A stretch of DNA of 64,000 nucleotides from Alteromonas sp. KUL106 (GTDB lineage Bacteria; Pseudomonadota; Gammaproteobacteria; Enterobacterales; Alteromonadaceae). This document shows, in pieces, positions 38,078-47,581 of this stretch. Position numbers and translations under genes: made by a program. Location of the stretch: NCBI RefSeq assembly GCF_009811415.1, contig NZ_BLIG01000032.1, forward strand, positions 85,165 to 149,164. Reading direction: 5' to 3'. The notes below the pieces were generated by a model that saw nothing but the letters and a program-made list of their open reading frames with translations, was not told where the DNA came from and did not search any database. Positions within the stretch are counted from its first letter, which is position 1. The number at the start of each line of letters is the position of its first letter.

Positions 38078-39208
38078 ATGAAAAAAATCGGTGTGGTAGG
38101 AACTCACGGGCGAATAGACGGGTGTTCTTTTCTCGATACGGATGAGTTACTAAGAAAGGTTGGCGCAAATACAGGCAATTTGCTGTTTCAATATGCAGTG
38201 TGCAATTTACTCGATGAAGATTATGTTGTAGTCGGTGAGGATTTGCCGTGGGATGTCAAGACAGTTCAAGACCAGTGCAAAGTGCTGGTTATACCTTCAG
38301 CAAACTTTGTAAGAGAAAATTTTGATTTTTCTGGCTTCGTTGATTTCTTAGATAAGACAGAGTTACCTTTAGTGTTTTTGGGGCTTGGTGCCCAAGCGAA
38401 AAATTACGAGCAAACTGAATTTAATTTTCATGAAAGCATAGACCGACTATTAGATTTAATAAAACGTAAGAGTGAAAAAGTCGCCCTCCGGGGAGCGTTT
38501 ACCGATAAAGTACTTCGCGAAAGGGGAATTGATTCGGGTGTTATAACTGGCTGTCCGACCAACTTTATAAATAAAGATCCAGACTTTATCAATAAACTGA
38601 AAACGAAATGGTCGCAAGATGCGTTTTCATTTGTAGCGACGGGAGATGAGCCGTGGCCCGAAGACCTTACAAAGCGTGATGCAGAAAGAAAAATGATTGA
38701 ATGGGTTGCCAAAGGGAATGGTTTATACCTTCAGCAATCAGTAGAACCGTTTATAAAGTACGCAAGACAGCGTAATTTATATCAGACCGCAGTCGTTCCA
38801 GAGCACCACGAAAACAGCCTAAAAAATGCTTTAGCGCCTTATATGTCTGATGAAGAGTTTAGGGGTTTCGTAGCAACCAAGATGCGACTTTATTATAACG
38901 TTGATCAGTGGATGGAAGACTCTGCACGCGTTGATTTTTCTATAGGCTTAAGGCTTCACGGCAACATGGCGGCATGGCAAAGCGGAACACCAGCGATTTG
39001 GGTATACCATGATTCGAGAACACGTGAACTCGCAGAAACAATGGCTTTGCCTCACTTAAGTCATACTGATTTTCTCAAATATGACTCATTAGATGAATTA
39101 AGAGAAAGTACGAACTTTGACTTTGAAAATTATAGTACGGTTAGAGAAAATTTACGAACCAATTTAATAAGTGTTCTGGCTGCACATGAAATCGCACATA
39201 AGCTATAA
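38078..39208 (+). CDS. Polysaccharide pyruvyl transferase family protein
   Basis: The 376-residue protein starts on the base after the preceding stop. It shows the WcaK/CsaB-type pattern: a NTGNLLFQYAVCNLL opening, LPLVFLGLGAQA, VALRGAFTDKVLRERG, TGCPTNF and SIGLRLHGNMAAWQSGTPAIW. Members transfer pyruvate from PEP to form ketals on sugars, giving the polymer negative charge. The Arg/His in GLRLHGN are the residues expected at the PEP site. Precise acceptor unknown. Confidence 0.83.
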   Translation: MKKIGVVGTHGRIDGCSFLDTDELLRKVGANTGNLLFQYAVCNLLDEDYVVVGEDLPWDVKTVQDQCKVLVIPSANFVRENFDFSGFVDFLDKTELPLVFLGLGAQAKNYEQTEFNFHESIDRLLDLIKRKSEKVALRGAFTDKVLRERGIDSGVITGCPTNFINKDPDFINKLKTKWSQDAFSFVATGDEPWPEDLTKRDAERKMIEWVAKGNGLYLQQSVEPFIKYARQRNLYQTAVVPEHHENSLKNALAPYMSDEEFRGFVATKMRLYYNVDQWMEDSARVDFSIGLRLHGNMAAWQSGTPAIWVYHDSRTRELAETMALPHLSHTDFLKYDSLDELRESTNFDFENYSTVRENLRTNLISVLAAHEIAHKL

Positions 39209-39344
39209 GATAAATTTGTTCAACACTGCTAGTCTGTCAGGTCTGAAAGTGACCTTATGAGTATTATTATTGTGAATGTTTTGGTTATGAAGTTTTTAAT
39301 TCACAAGCCAGAACAGGAAAAGTCCTAATTATGAAAGGTATGTA

Positions 39345-40460
39345 ATGAAAAAAGCACTTATTACCGGGGTCACCGGCCAGGACGGCTCCTATTTAGCCGA
39401 GTTTTTGTTAGAAAAGGGATACGAAGTTCACGGTATTAAGCGTCGTGCTTCACTATTTAACACGGAGCGTGTTGATCATATATACGAAGATCCACACGTA
39501 GAAAACGCTAATTTTATCCTGCATTATGGTGACCTAACAGACTCTTCGAATCTAATTCGCATAATGCAAGAAGTGCAGCCAGACGAGGTATATAACCTAG
39601 GCGCACAGTCGCACGTAGCGGTATCTTTCGAAGCACCAGAATATACAGCCGATGTAGATGCAATGGGCACGCTGCGTTTGTTAGAAGCTATTCGTTTCCT
39701 AGGCCTTGAAAAGAAAACGAAATTCTATCAAGCGTCTACGTCAGAGCTTTACGGTGAAGTACAGGAAATTCCGCAAAAAGAGACTACGCCGTTTCACCCT
39801 CGCTCGCCTTATGCCGTTGCGAAAATGTATGCCTATTGGATAGCGGTTAATTACCGTGAGTCTTACGGTATTTATGCCTGTAATGGCATTTTGTTTAACC
39901 ATGAATCTCCACGTCGCGGTGAAACCTTTGTTACCCGTAAAATAACGCGAGGCATTGCCAATATTGCACAAGGTTTAGAATCTAAACTTTACTTAGGCAA
40001 TATGGACGCACTACGTGACTGGGGCCATGCCAAAGACTACGTTCGCATGCAATGGATGATGCTACAACAAGATGAACCAGAAGATTTTGTTATTGCAACA
40101 GGTAAGCAAATTTCGGTGCGCGAATTTGTTAGCATGTCGGCTAAAGAAGCCGGTATTACCGTTGAGTTTAGTGGTGAAGGTGTTAAAGAAGTCGCTACTG
40201 TAACGGCGGTTGACAATGAAATTGCACCGGGTGTAAAAGTGGGCGATGTTATTGTAGAAGTAGACCCACGTTATTTCCGCCCAGCAGAAGTAGAAACGCT
40301 ACTAGGCGACCCGACAAAGGCAAAAGAAAAGCTGGGTTGGGTACCAGAAATTACTGTCGAAGAAATGTGTGCAGAAATGGTTGCACACGATCTTGGTAAA
40401 GCTAAACAACACGCCTTGTTAAAGCAACACGGGTTTTCTGTTGCTGTGGCAAAAGAATAG
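39345..40460 (+). CDS. gmd: GDP-mannose 4,6-dehydratase
   Basis: The 371-residue NADP-dependent short-chain dehydrogenase makes GDP-4-keto-6-deoxymannose, the first step of GDP-L-fucose synthesis. The Rossmann motif [15 protein letters not shown] is near the N-terminus, [11 protein letters not shown] carries the catalytic Ser/Thr and Glu, and [12 protein letters not shown] carries Tyr-x3-Lys. The C-terminus [20 protein letters not shown] is almost that of E. coli Gmd. It is less AT-rich than its upstream neighbours and is followed by a small hairpin and then fcl. Confidence 0.97.
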   Translation: MKKALITGVTGQDGSYLAEFLLEKGYEVHGIKRRASLFNTERVDHIYEDPHVENANFILHYGDLTDSSNLIRIMQEVQPDEVYNLGAQSHVAVSFEAPEYTADVDAMGTLRLLEAIRFLGLEKKTKFYQASTSELYGEVQEIPQKETTPFHPRSPYAVAKMYAYWIAVNYRESYGIYACNGILFNHESPRRGETFVTRKITRGIANIAQGLESKLYLGNMDALRDWGHAKDYVRMQWMMLQQDEPEDFVIATGKQISVREFVSMSAKEAGITVEFSGEGVKEVATVTAVDNEIAPGVKVGDVIVEVDPRYFRPAEVETLLGDPTKAKEKLGWVPEITVEEMCAEMVAHDLGKAKQHALLKQHGFSVAVAKE

Positions 40461-40470
40461 AAAAAACGAT

Positions 40471-40492
40471 AGGCCCCTTCTCTTAGGGGCCT
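40471..40492 (+). repeat. Small hairpin between gmd and fcl
   Basis: AGGCCCC, an eight-base loop and GGGGCCT without a T-run; it may stabilise or attenuate the mRNA rather than end it. Confidence 0.45.
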
Positions 40493-40508
40493 TCAAGGAT
40501 GTTTATCA

Positions 40509-41468
40509 ATGAAGACAGTATTTGTTGCTGGCCATCGCGGTATGGTTGGCGCAGCCTTAGTAAGACAATTAGAAAAACGGTCTGATGTTCAGTTAATAAC
40601 ACAAACAAGAAGCGAACTAGACCTTGTCAATCAGTCGGAAGTATCAACTTTTTTTGCTGAAAACAAAATTGATGAAGTTTACTTAGCAGCAGCTAAAGTG
40701 GGCGGTATACACGCCAATAATACTTATCCGGCTGAATTCATTTATGAAAATTTAATGATAGAAGCGAACATCATTAATAGTGCGCATGCTCAAGGTGTTC
40801 AAAAGCTTTTGTTTTTAGGGTCAAGTTGTATTTACCCCAAATTAGCAAAGCAGCCAATGACAGAGAGCGCGCTGCTTACTGGAACACTTGAAGAAACGAA
40901 TGAACCATACGCCATAGCTAAGATTGCGGGCATTAAGTTATGTGAAAGTTACAATCGGCAATACGGTAGAGATTATCGTTCTGTCATGCCAACAAACCTT
41001 TATGGCCCTAATGATAATTTTCATCCTGAAAACTCGCATGTTATTCCAGCACTTTTACGGCGTTTCCACGAAGCTGCTCAGCGTGGTGATAAAGAAGTGG
41101 TTGCATGGGGTAGCGGTAAACCAATGCGTGAATTTTTGCACGTAGATGACATGGCTGCGGCAAGTATTCATGTAATGGAGTTAGACTCTGAAACATATGA
41201 GGCAAATACACAGCCTATGTTAAGCCACATTAATGTGGGGACGGGTGTTGATTGTACCATTAAAGAGTTAGTTGAAACTGTTGCCAAAGTCACTGGGTTT
41301 ACGGGGGATATTGTTTGGGATACATCTAAGCCTGATGGTGCGCCGCGTAAGCTAATGGATGTAAGTCGACTTCACGCACTTGGCTGGAAACATACTTATA
41401 ATTTAGAAAGTGGTTTAAAGCATGCTTTTGACTGGTTTATCGAAAATCAAAATAGCTTTCGTGGCTAA
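40509..41468 (+). CDS. fcl: GDP-L-fucose synthase
   Basis: The 319-residue epimerase/reductase converts GDP-4-keto-6-deoxymannose into GDP-L-fucose with NADPH. Seen are [51 protein letters not shown] with catalytic Ser/Cys, and [16 protein letters not shown] with Tyr-x3-Lys. The product supplies the fucosyltransferase-like proteins at 35681 and 42857. Confidence 0.97.
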   Translation: MKTVFVAGHRGMVGAALVRQLEKRSDVQLITQTRSELDLVNQSEVSTFFAENKIDEVYLAAAKVGGIHANNTYPAEFIYENLMIEANIINSAHAQGVQKLLFLGSSCIYPKLAKQPMTESALLTGTLEETNEPYAIAKIAGIKLCESYNRQYGRDYRSVMPTNLYGPNDNFHPENSHVIPALLRRFHEAAQRGDKEVVAWGSGKPMREFLHVDDMAAASIHVMELDSETYEANTQPMLSHINVGTGVDCTIKELVETVAKVTGFTGDIVWDTSKPDGAPRKLMDVSRLHALGWKHTYNLESGLKHAFDWFIENQNSFRG

Positions 41469-41484
41469 GGTTTAAGGCACTTTT

Positions 41485-41937
41485 ATGTTTCTTGACCGCG
41501 AAACTTTTTCTACAGTATTAAGTAGTACGCCGCTAGTATCTATCGATCTAGTGGTTCGAAACCGAGATGGTGAAATACTACTAGGGCAGCGTGTGAATAG
41601 GCCCGCTAAAGGTTATTGGTTTGTACCGGGCGGGCGCATTTTAAAAAATGAAACTTTAGCGCAGGCGTTCGAGAGGCTAACGAAAGAAGAACTTGGCCGT
41701 AGTTACTCTATTTCCGACGCTTCGCTTTTAGGGCCGTATGACCATTTGTATGAAGACTGTGTATTTGGTGAAGATATTTCAACGCATTACGTGGCCATAG
41801 CGTATTCGATTGATGTTGCTACTTTGGAAGCTTTGCCAGTTAAACAGCACGACAATTACCAATGGTTAAGCCCTGATAAAATTTTACAGTTAAACAACGT
41901 TCACGAAAATACTAAGGCGTATTTTTGTGAGCGTTGA
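41485..41937 (+). CDS. gmm: GDP-mannose mannosyl hydrolase (Nudix)
   Basis: The 150-residue protein has the variant Nudix box of this group, GGRILKNETLAQAFERLTKEELG (residues ~49-71), in which the usual EExGE pattern is relaxed because it cleaves the glycosidic bond and not the pyrophosphate. The flanking STPLVSIDLVV, NRPAKGYWFVPGGR and HDNYQWLS are nearly those of E. coli GDP-mannose hydrolase. It releases mannose from GDP-mannose and may balance GDP-mannose against GDP-fucose. As in E. coli, it follows gmd and fcl. Confidence 0.93.
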   Translation: MFLDRETFSTVLSSTPLVSIDLVVRNRDGEILLGQRVNRPAKGYWFVPGGRILKNETLAQAFERLTKEELGRSYSISDASLLGPYDHLYEDCVFGEDISTHYVAIAYSIDVATLEALPVKQHDNYQWLSPDKILQLNNVHENTKAYFCER

Positions 41938-41953
41938 AATTTGAAAAATCTCA

Positions 41954-42850
41954 ATGGTAGTTAACCACTCACGCTTTCCTTGTTGTTACGGTGTCGAACG
42001 TCGAACTCAACAGCTTTTGGCACCTTATCGACACATATTTTCAAAAGTTTCTTATTTAGCAATACAGTGGGAATTTTGGTGTTACGCCCATTTGTCTGGC
42101 GCGGCGGAAACTCGCTTCGAAAGCCGAATAGGCAATTCTAAATTTTTGATTTCAATTTGCAGTTCCCCCGCAGTTGTTAATTTTCCCTCTGAAATAGCTA
42201 AGTTAGGTGTTACCCACCTTTATGTCACCTTTTTCATCGATAAAGCTACAACCCTAAAATTCTCAGCTAAAAACATAGCGCTTATTTTTATACCTGAATT
42301 GAGTTTTCAACGTGCAACTAAACTAGAAAAAAGTAAGGTGCTGAATTTGCGACCTATGGGTAAAGCTGGTTTAACAATTGAAGCTACTTTATTTAATCAA
42401 AATCAAATTGAACGAATCGAAGCCGATGAGGGAAGAGTGGTCTTTCATGAGAAAAAGCCTGAAAAGACTTTGCATATAGATGCTAACAACATTAAAAGTG
42501 ATCATAGTATCAAAGCACTTCTCTCTGAATCATTAGTTGTCGTTTGCAGAGCAGCTTTGCAGCAACAGGTTGATGTAATTACTCTTTGCGTTGAACATGG
42601 TTCTCTACCAGTTATTCCAACTGAAAAAGCTGAGCAATTAGTTCACTTAAACGAGAGCTTCGTTCGGCTATTTCAACGAGGTTGGCAAAAGCTCTACCTA
42701 GGAGAACACATCAGCTCGAATGTACAAAGCGCTTTGCACAGTTTCGAGAACGCCTGCAAGTGGCTATGTTACTATTCTCGCTCAGATTCTTCCTACGTAA
42801 GAAGTATTGTTGAGCAGGTGTTTTCTCTTACTTCTTCTACGAATGAGTAG
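41954..42850 (+). CDS. Protein of unknown function in the glycan locus
   Basis: I do not recognise this 298-residue protein. It has no signal peptide or membrane segment. The N-terminal half is aromatic- and Cys-rich (RFPCCYGVERRTQQLLAPY; AIQWEFWCYAHLSG), then mixed alpha/beta. A stretch near residues 190-230 (LSESLVVVCRAALQQQVDVITLCVEHGSLPVIP) resembles the second Rossmann half of a GT-B glycosyltransferase, but no diagnostic motif is present. It lies 16 bases after the mannosyl hydrolase and seven before a GT10 gene, so it is probably co-expressed with them. It could be a divergent transferase or an accessory protein. Confidence 0.6.
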   Translation: MVVNHSRFPCCYGVERRTQQLLAPYRHIFSKVSYLAIQWEFWCYAHLSGAAETRFESRIGNSKFLISICSSPAVVNFPSEIAKLGVTHLYVTFFIDKATTLKFSAKNIALIFIPELSFQRATKLEKSKVLNLRPMGKAGLTIEATLFNQNQIERIEADEGRVVFHEKKPEKTLHIDANNIKSDHSIKALLSESLVVVCRAALQQQVDVITLCVEHGSLPVIPTEKAEQLVHLNESFVRLFQRGWQKLYLGEHISSNVQSALHSFENACKWLCYYSRSDSSYVRSIVEQVFSLTSSTNE

Positions 42851-42856
42851 CGCACA

Positions 42857-43885
42857 ATGAAAAAACGTAAGGTTTGTTTATTCGGGAGGCATGCCAACCG
42901 AACACCGCTCGCTTACAAAGAGTACCAAACTCTTTTTTCAGAACACTTTCAGTTGGTAAAAGAAGTTGAGAGCGCTGATATTATCGTGCTCGGGTATTCC
43001 GTAGATCTATACGGACTGATAAAAGCTCACCATAATTTTCTTGCTAGAAATAAAAACGTTAAGTGTTTAGTGATATCTGAAGAGCCCTTGTGGGATCTGA
43101 TTTCAAAAAATTATCCTCTGGATACGAAAATACAGTTCGAACATATGGGGTTATCTATAGAAGTAGGCATAGCAAACTTTTTTAACAGTAATATTTATAA
43201 GTTCAGTAAAATTCCATACTTCATTACTACAGAAAGCCATTACGCAGCACGTTACTTAGTTGAAACCACCAACTTATTAAATGCGTTTGATAAAAATAAA
43301 TTGCTTACTCACTGGAAATCAATTTCATTAAAAAGTTGTTTTCTCCAACAAAAGCGAACAAATGATGTCTTCTTTCCAGAGCAGTACGCTGATATCGCGC
43401 TTTCTAGCTATAGAACAACGCTTGCCACGCGGTTGAAGGATAATAAAGCTATGGTTAAAGGTATGGGGTGGGGGAATGATGGCCCAAGGCAAGCCATACC
43501 CGATTGGCATCTTGACAAACTGCTGACATATAGGCGGAGGTTCCCAATATTTTCGGCAATAGAAAACACCTTATTAGATGACTATATTACTGAAAAAATT
43601 TTTGATGCATTCATGCTGGGTAGCGTTCCTATTTATATCGCAAACTCTTCTCACCGAGTGTTCGAGCTTATCAATCAGGAAAGCATGATTAATCTTTCGA
43701 ATACGTCAGAAACTGTTGCGGCTGAAATTCTTTCTGATTGGACACCTAGTACTGTAAACATGGATGCTTATTTCGATTCTCTTGAAAAAATTCGAAAGTT
43801 ATTTTCTGCTACTGAAACTCTGCTGATGGAAAGGCAAAGAGTAGTTCGCGAAGTAGTCAAACTTGTTCAAAAAAACTGTAATTGA
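42857..43885 (+). CDS. GT10-family fucosyltransferase
   Basis: The 342-residue protein shows the C-terminal GT10 signature from about residue 228: RRFPIFSAIENTLLDDYITEK, with E236 and Lys248, then GSVPIYIANSS. This is the alpha-1,3/1,4-fucosyltransferase nucleotide-binding region (FEN...DYxTEK...VPxY). GDP-fucose would come from the adjacent gmd and fcl products. The N-terminal half is divergent, as usual for acceptor domains. Its stop codon lies in the loop of the terminator hairpin at 43871-43897. Confidence 0.83.
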   Translation: MKKRKVCLFGRHANRTPLAYKEYQTLFSEHFQLVKEVESADIIVLGYSVDLYGLIKAHHNFLARNKNVKCLVISEEPLWDLISKNYPLDTKIQFEHMGLSIEVGIANFFNSNIYKFSKIPYFITTESHYAARYLVETTNLLNAFDKNKLLTHWKSISLKSCFLQQKRTNDVFFPEQYADIALSSYRTTLATRLKDNKAMVKGMGWGNDGPRQAIPDWHLDKLLTYRRRFPIFSAIENTLLDDYITEKIFDAFMLGSVPIYIANSSHRVFELINQESMINLSNTSETVAAEILSDWTPSTVNMDAYFDSLEKIRKLFSATETLLMERQRVVREVVKLVQKNCN

Positions 43886-43897
43886 GTTACAGTTTTT
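43871..43897 (+). terminator. Terminator overlapping the GT10 stop codon
   Basis: AAAAACTGTAA and TTACAGTTTTT are perfectly complementary with a five-base loop containing the stop codon. It ends the transcript of the first half of the glycan locus. Confidence 0.7.
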
Positions 43898-43925
43898 GGC
43901 CGATGTGCTCTTTTTGTAGTATGAT
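43896..43925 (+). promoter_or_regulatory. Candidate sigma-70 promoter for the second half of the glycan locus
   Basis: TTGGCC (43896-43901), an 18-base spacer and TATGAT (43920-43925), directly after the terminator and about 75 bases before the next gene. Confidence 0.45.
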
Positions 43926-44000
43926 GCTCACAAGAACTTAGCGAGATGCTAACCGTTCTCCGCCATTACGTATCGACCACCTTCGCATTTAAGTGTTTAT

Positions 44001-44609
44001 ATGGAAAATAACGATTCTTTGTACCAAAAGGTATTTGGTACAGATTCAATAGCCCCTGAAAATATCGCCTTATCACAAGATAATATTAAAGCCCTTTACC
44101 CAGAGCTATTCATCAAACATACCTCTGCGTCTCGACGTAACAGGTTAAAACAATCAGCTACGTCTAAAATAGCCTACAAAAATGTAGCGACTTTTGATGA
44201 GGAGCTTTTTGTGAGCAGTGCAACAATGCATAGTGATGCGATGTTGAAATACCGTTACTCTTCAAAGCTTGCTAGGCTGACGCGTAAGATTGTTAATACG
44301 TGGTTTAAACCCGTGTTTTATAACAATGCTGCAATAGAAAACGACGTAAAGCTGTTATTAGACAGTTCGCTTTTTGATGCCAACTGGTATAAGTCGCAGT
44401 ATCAGCTTCAAGGTTCTATAGAATACCTAGCAAGGCATTTTTTATTAGAAGGCTATAAGAGTTTAAAAGATCCTAGTGAACACTTCTCCACACGTTTCTA
44501 TCTGGCTGAATACAGTGATGTGGCCGCATCCCCAATAAACCCATTAGTTCACTATTTAACTAATGGAGTAAATGAAAAAAGAAAAATTAAAGCACAGAGT
44601 AAAAAATAA
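44001..44609 (+). CDS. Small protein ending in two degenerate WYL/DVA repeats
   Basis: The 202-residue protein has no known enzymatic domain. Its N-terminal ~120 residues are polar and basic. The last ~75 residues carry two degenerate copies of the repeat seen in the proteins at 28463 and 31336: DANWYKSQY...YLARHFLLEG from about 125 (W129), and TRFYLAEYSDVAASPINPLVHYLTNG to the end. Its stop overlaps the start of the next glycosyltransferase by one base (TAATG), so the two are translationally coupled and may work together. Confidence 0.72.
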   Translation: MENNDSLYQKVFGTDSIAPENIALSQDNIKALYPELFIKHTSASRRNRLKQSATSKIAYKNVATFDEELFVSSATMHSDAMLKYRYSSKLARLTRKIVNTWFKPVFYNNAAIENDVKLLLDSSLFDANWYKSQYQLQGSIEYLARHFLLEGYKSLKDPSEHFSTRFYLAEYSDVAASPINPLVHYLTNGVNEKRKIKAQSKK

Positions 44610-46711
44610 TGCGTAATCACCATCGATTTTCTTCTTTTTCAACGTTTTCGAAGCGTGTGTTGGGCATCTCTGAATTGACAGAGCAAGAATTTGAAAAGCA
44701 TCCCGGTGTTTTAGCTTTTGACTCTGAGCTCATTGAGCAGGGTAGCAAAATCATTTTGGTTTCATCTTTAACCTCAGAAGAGGGAAAAATTACTCAATCA
44801 AGTTGCACGTTGAGCAATGATAAAGAAGAGAGTGAACTTACAAGTCATTCGTATGTTGCAAAGTTCGCAACAAGCCACTTGGCCAGCATTTATCAAATAT
44901 TGCGTGAAATCGAGGAGTGCAGTGAGCATGATACGCGAGAGCATTTAAAGAAGTTGGCTGATTTGCTCTCTGTCGATATTGATATTCCTTTTTCAATTGA
45001 GCAGAAGGTTCGAGAGGTAATTGAACTACCCCGTGTGATGCTTGCAGCTTTAAATGAAGCAACGGATATAGCAATTTTACTCCAGTGCGAGGATAGCTTT
45101 ACCTATGCTGTGTTAGCGCAGTTTGAGTCGCTTATTGTAGCCTCTCAGTTTGTAGCCAATGCGCCAAATGTAAGGTGCCTTCAACAATTACTTTCTGCAT
45201 TAAAAGATTCAGCAAAAGTGTTGGAGACGTGCTCAAAAATAACAGTTACAAATGATTCTGCTGTTGAGGATGCATTCATTGCGATTGTGTTGAGTGTCTC
45301 GAAGAGTGCACAAGAAGCGCAGTGTGTTTTTGAAGCACACCAATTAACGAGTATATCTTCACATATAAAAAATTATGAGCGCGTAATCGAAACCCTTTCA
45401 CGCTCGCCGATAAAAGTGAATTACGTATCAGAGTTGCCGGTGCTAGCGTCTCTTTTATCTCAGTTGAACACTGAGCGCACACCTCACGCAAAGTTATTAT
45501 TCAGAGCATATTATTTTTGTGAAGAAGAAAATAGAAGCTGGCTTTCAATATACCCATTCGAAGATGTACTTAAAAAAGTCTTTTCATTTAAGGATAGTGA
45601 CTTCAATGAACTTTATCGTGATGTCCGTCGATCGTTAGTAACGCCAGTTAGTAAAAGTGCAGTCGCAAATTTACTTGTAGGCGTAGAAGTTGACCGATTG
45701 AGTTTGGGAAAACTGATTTATTTATTTAGTTTGCTCCCTAAAACTATGCATGACAGTGAAAAGCTATCGTTTTTATGCAAAGGGATGATTGCAAGAGGAT
45801 TGCCAGTCATAAACAGTGAAGAGAGTTTAACGTTATGCGCCTCATTAGGGCTAAAAAATGTAAGTAACCAAATAATAAATGATGTGTTGAAAGTTAGTGG
45901 TTTCTTGCCTTTATTGCCTGAGGTTGATGAATACTCTCTACTCAATATATTTAGTCACATACTTGACGTGGAGATAGAGAGCGAAAAGGCTAATAGTGCA
46001 CTAGTTTCAATAATTATTACTACGTTCAACCCTAAGGTCGAACTTCTCGAAAAAGCAATCGAATCGTTGTTACAGCAAACTTATCGCAACATAGAAATAA
46101 TAGTCATTGATGACTGCTCAGCGCCAGCAATAAGTGAAAGTATAGAGGCACTTTGTAGGCAAAGAACCGAAAGGCCCATTGTCTACTACCGGAATAACGA
46201 TAACGTGGGTCAATATATTAGTAGAAATACAGCAATTGGCTTGGCAAAAGGCGAGTATATAGCGATACAAGACGACGACGATATTAGCCATCCACAGCGA
46301 GTTTCTGCGCAAGTTAAAGCGCTAGAAGAGAAGAAAGGCTTGGCTTGTTTCACTAAACATGTTCGATATACAGATGACGGTAACTTATCAGTAGACGACC
46401 CTAGAAATTTACTGGTACTAGGAGACGGCCCCGCGACATTGTTATTTAAGCGAACCTTAATAGATCTGATAGGGGGGTTCAGAAATTATCGCTCTAGAGG
46501 GGATATCGACTTCAGAACTAGAATCGAGAGAATTGCCGGTGAAAATGCGGTAGTTAGACTCGATGTGCCACTCTATTTTATGAGGTCATCACTGACTTCC
46601 GTATCTTCTATGTATGAATATTTTAATGGCGATCAACTCACGTTTTTTAGAAAGAGAATAAGCTTACTTCAATCAAAAAAGGCGTCTGAAAAGGTAATTC
46701 CGAATGAGTAA
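44609..46711 (+). CDS. Glycosyltransferase with large N-terminal helical region and GT2 domain
   Basis: Of 700 residues, about the first 460 form an uncharacterised helical region. The GT2 domain starts at residue 465 (LVSIIITTFNPKVELLEKAI). It has VIDDCSAPA, NDNVGQYISRNTAIGLAKGEYIA and the metal-binding D555-D558 (IQDDDDISHPQR). The nucleotide-sugar donor is unknown. It is coupled to the repeat protein in front (one-base overlap) and its end overlaps the next gene by eight bases. Confidence 0.85.
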   Translation: MRNHHRFSSFSTFSKRVLGISELTEQEFEKHPGVLAFDSELIEQGSKIILVSSLTSEEGKITQSSCTLSNDKEESELTSHSYVAKFATSHLASIYQILREIEECSEHDTREHLKKLADLLSVDIDIPFSIEQKVREVIELPRVMLAALNEATDIAILLQCEDSFTYAVLAQFESLIVASQFVANAPNVRCLQQLLSALKDSAKVLETCSKITVTNDSAVEDAFIAIVLSVSKSAQEAQCVFEAHQLTSISSHIKNYERVIETLSRSPIKVNYVSELPVLASLLSQLNTERTPHAKLLFRAYYFCEEENRSWLSIYPFEDVLKKVFSFKDSDFNELYRDVRRSLVTPVSKSAVANLLVGVEVDRLSLGKLIYLFSLLPKTMHDSEKLSFLCKGMIARGLPVINSEESLTLCASLGLKNVSNQIINDVLKVSGFLPLLPEVDEYSLLNIFSHILDVEIESEKANSALVSIIITTFNPKVELLEKAIESLLQQTYRNIEIIVIDDCSAPAISESIEALCRQRTERPIVYYRNNDNVGQYISRNTAIGLAKGEYIAIQDDDDISHPQRVSAQVKALEEKKGLACFTKHVRYTDDGNLSVDDPRNLLVLGDGPATLLFKRTLIDLIGGFRNYRSRGDIDFRTRIERIAGENAVVRLDVPLYFMRSSLTSVSSMYEYFNGDQLTFFRKRISLLQSKKASEKVIPNE

Positions 46712-47567
46712 AGTAATAATTAGCTTAACAACTATTCACTCTCGGGTAGACAAAATACATCATGTTATTAAGTCATTGCTTGCACAGGAATGCACAATTC
46801 AATTCGAAGTTAAACTTTTTATCTCAGAGAAAGGATACTTACTTGACGAAGGTATTCCAAATGTACCTGCTTCACTACAAGAATTGGCTGATAATTACCC
46901 TAATTTGTTTTCGATTAACTACACAGAAAATATCGGGCCGTATAGAAAGTTCATCCCTATTCTAAAAGACTACTTTTTTGATAAAGACGACTTTAGCTAT
47001 TTTGTTACTGTGGATGATGATACGAAGTATCCTATAACCTGGCTGCAGACGCTCGTCGAAAATGCACAAAAGCAAGAGTGTGTAGTGGCGTACAGAGGGC
47101 GGGTGCTAAGCTGTGACTCACGAAACATTCATAGATATAAAAAATGGACACATTCAGATGAGTCTGTGCTTGAACCGAATATCAAGACTGTCGGTACTGG
47201 AAAAGACGGAATTATTTATAAGCCGGAGTATTTTCACCCCGATGTTATTGATGTCGAAAGTGCGCTGAGAGTCTGCAATCATGCTGATGATTTGTGGTTA
47301 AAGTTCCATACCGCAGTGAATGGAGTGAAGTCAGTACTGCTCGCTTCTTCATTGCAAGAGGCTTTCGAAGACATTGGTGAAGAAGACGAAAATACGCTAT
47401 ACAGAAAAATTAATAAACACGGCGGCAACGACAAAGCAGTTGAAAGTTTAGTGAATTACTTTTTAGAGCGCTATGACTTGAACATGCTCGATGTGTTTAA
47501 TCTCAATGTTTCAAATAGTTCAACTTGGTTAGGTAAGAAATTTATAAATTCTTACCATGCTATGTAA
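46704..47567 (+). CDS. GT-A fold glycosyltransferase
   Basis: The 287-residue protein starts with KVIISLTTIHSRVDKIHHVI, followed by NIGPYRKFIPIL and the metal-binding D104-D106 in FVTVDDDTKYPITWL. CNHADDLWLKFHT would be the acceptor/catalytic loop. The pattern is that of small single-domain GT2-like transferases in glycan clusters. Overlap of eight bases with the preceding gene indicates coupling. Confidence 0.78.
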   Translation: MSKVIISLTTIHSRVDKIHHVIKSLLAQECTIQFEVKLFISEKGYLLDEGIPNVPASLQELADNYPNLFSINYTENIGPYRKFIPILKDYFFDKDDFSYFVTVDDDTKYPITWLQTLVENAQKQECVVAYRGRVLSCDSRNIHRYKKWTHSDESVLEPNIKTVGTGKDGIIYKPEYFHPDVIDVESALRVCNHADDLWLKFHTAVNGVKSVLLASSLQEAFEDIGEEDENTLYRKINKHGGNDKAVESLVNYFLERYDLNMLDVFNLNVSNSSTWLGKKFINSYHAM

Positions 47568-47581
47568 ACAAGCCGGCGATT

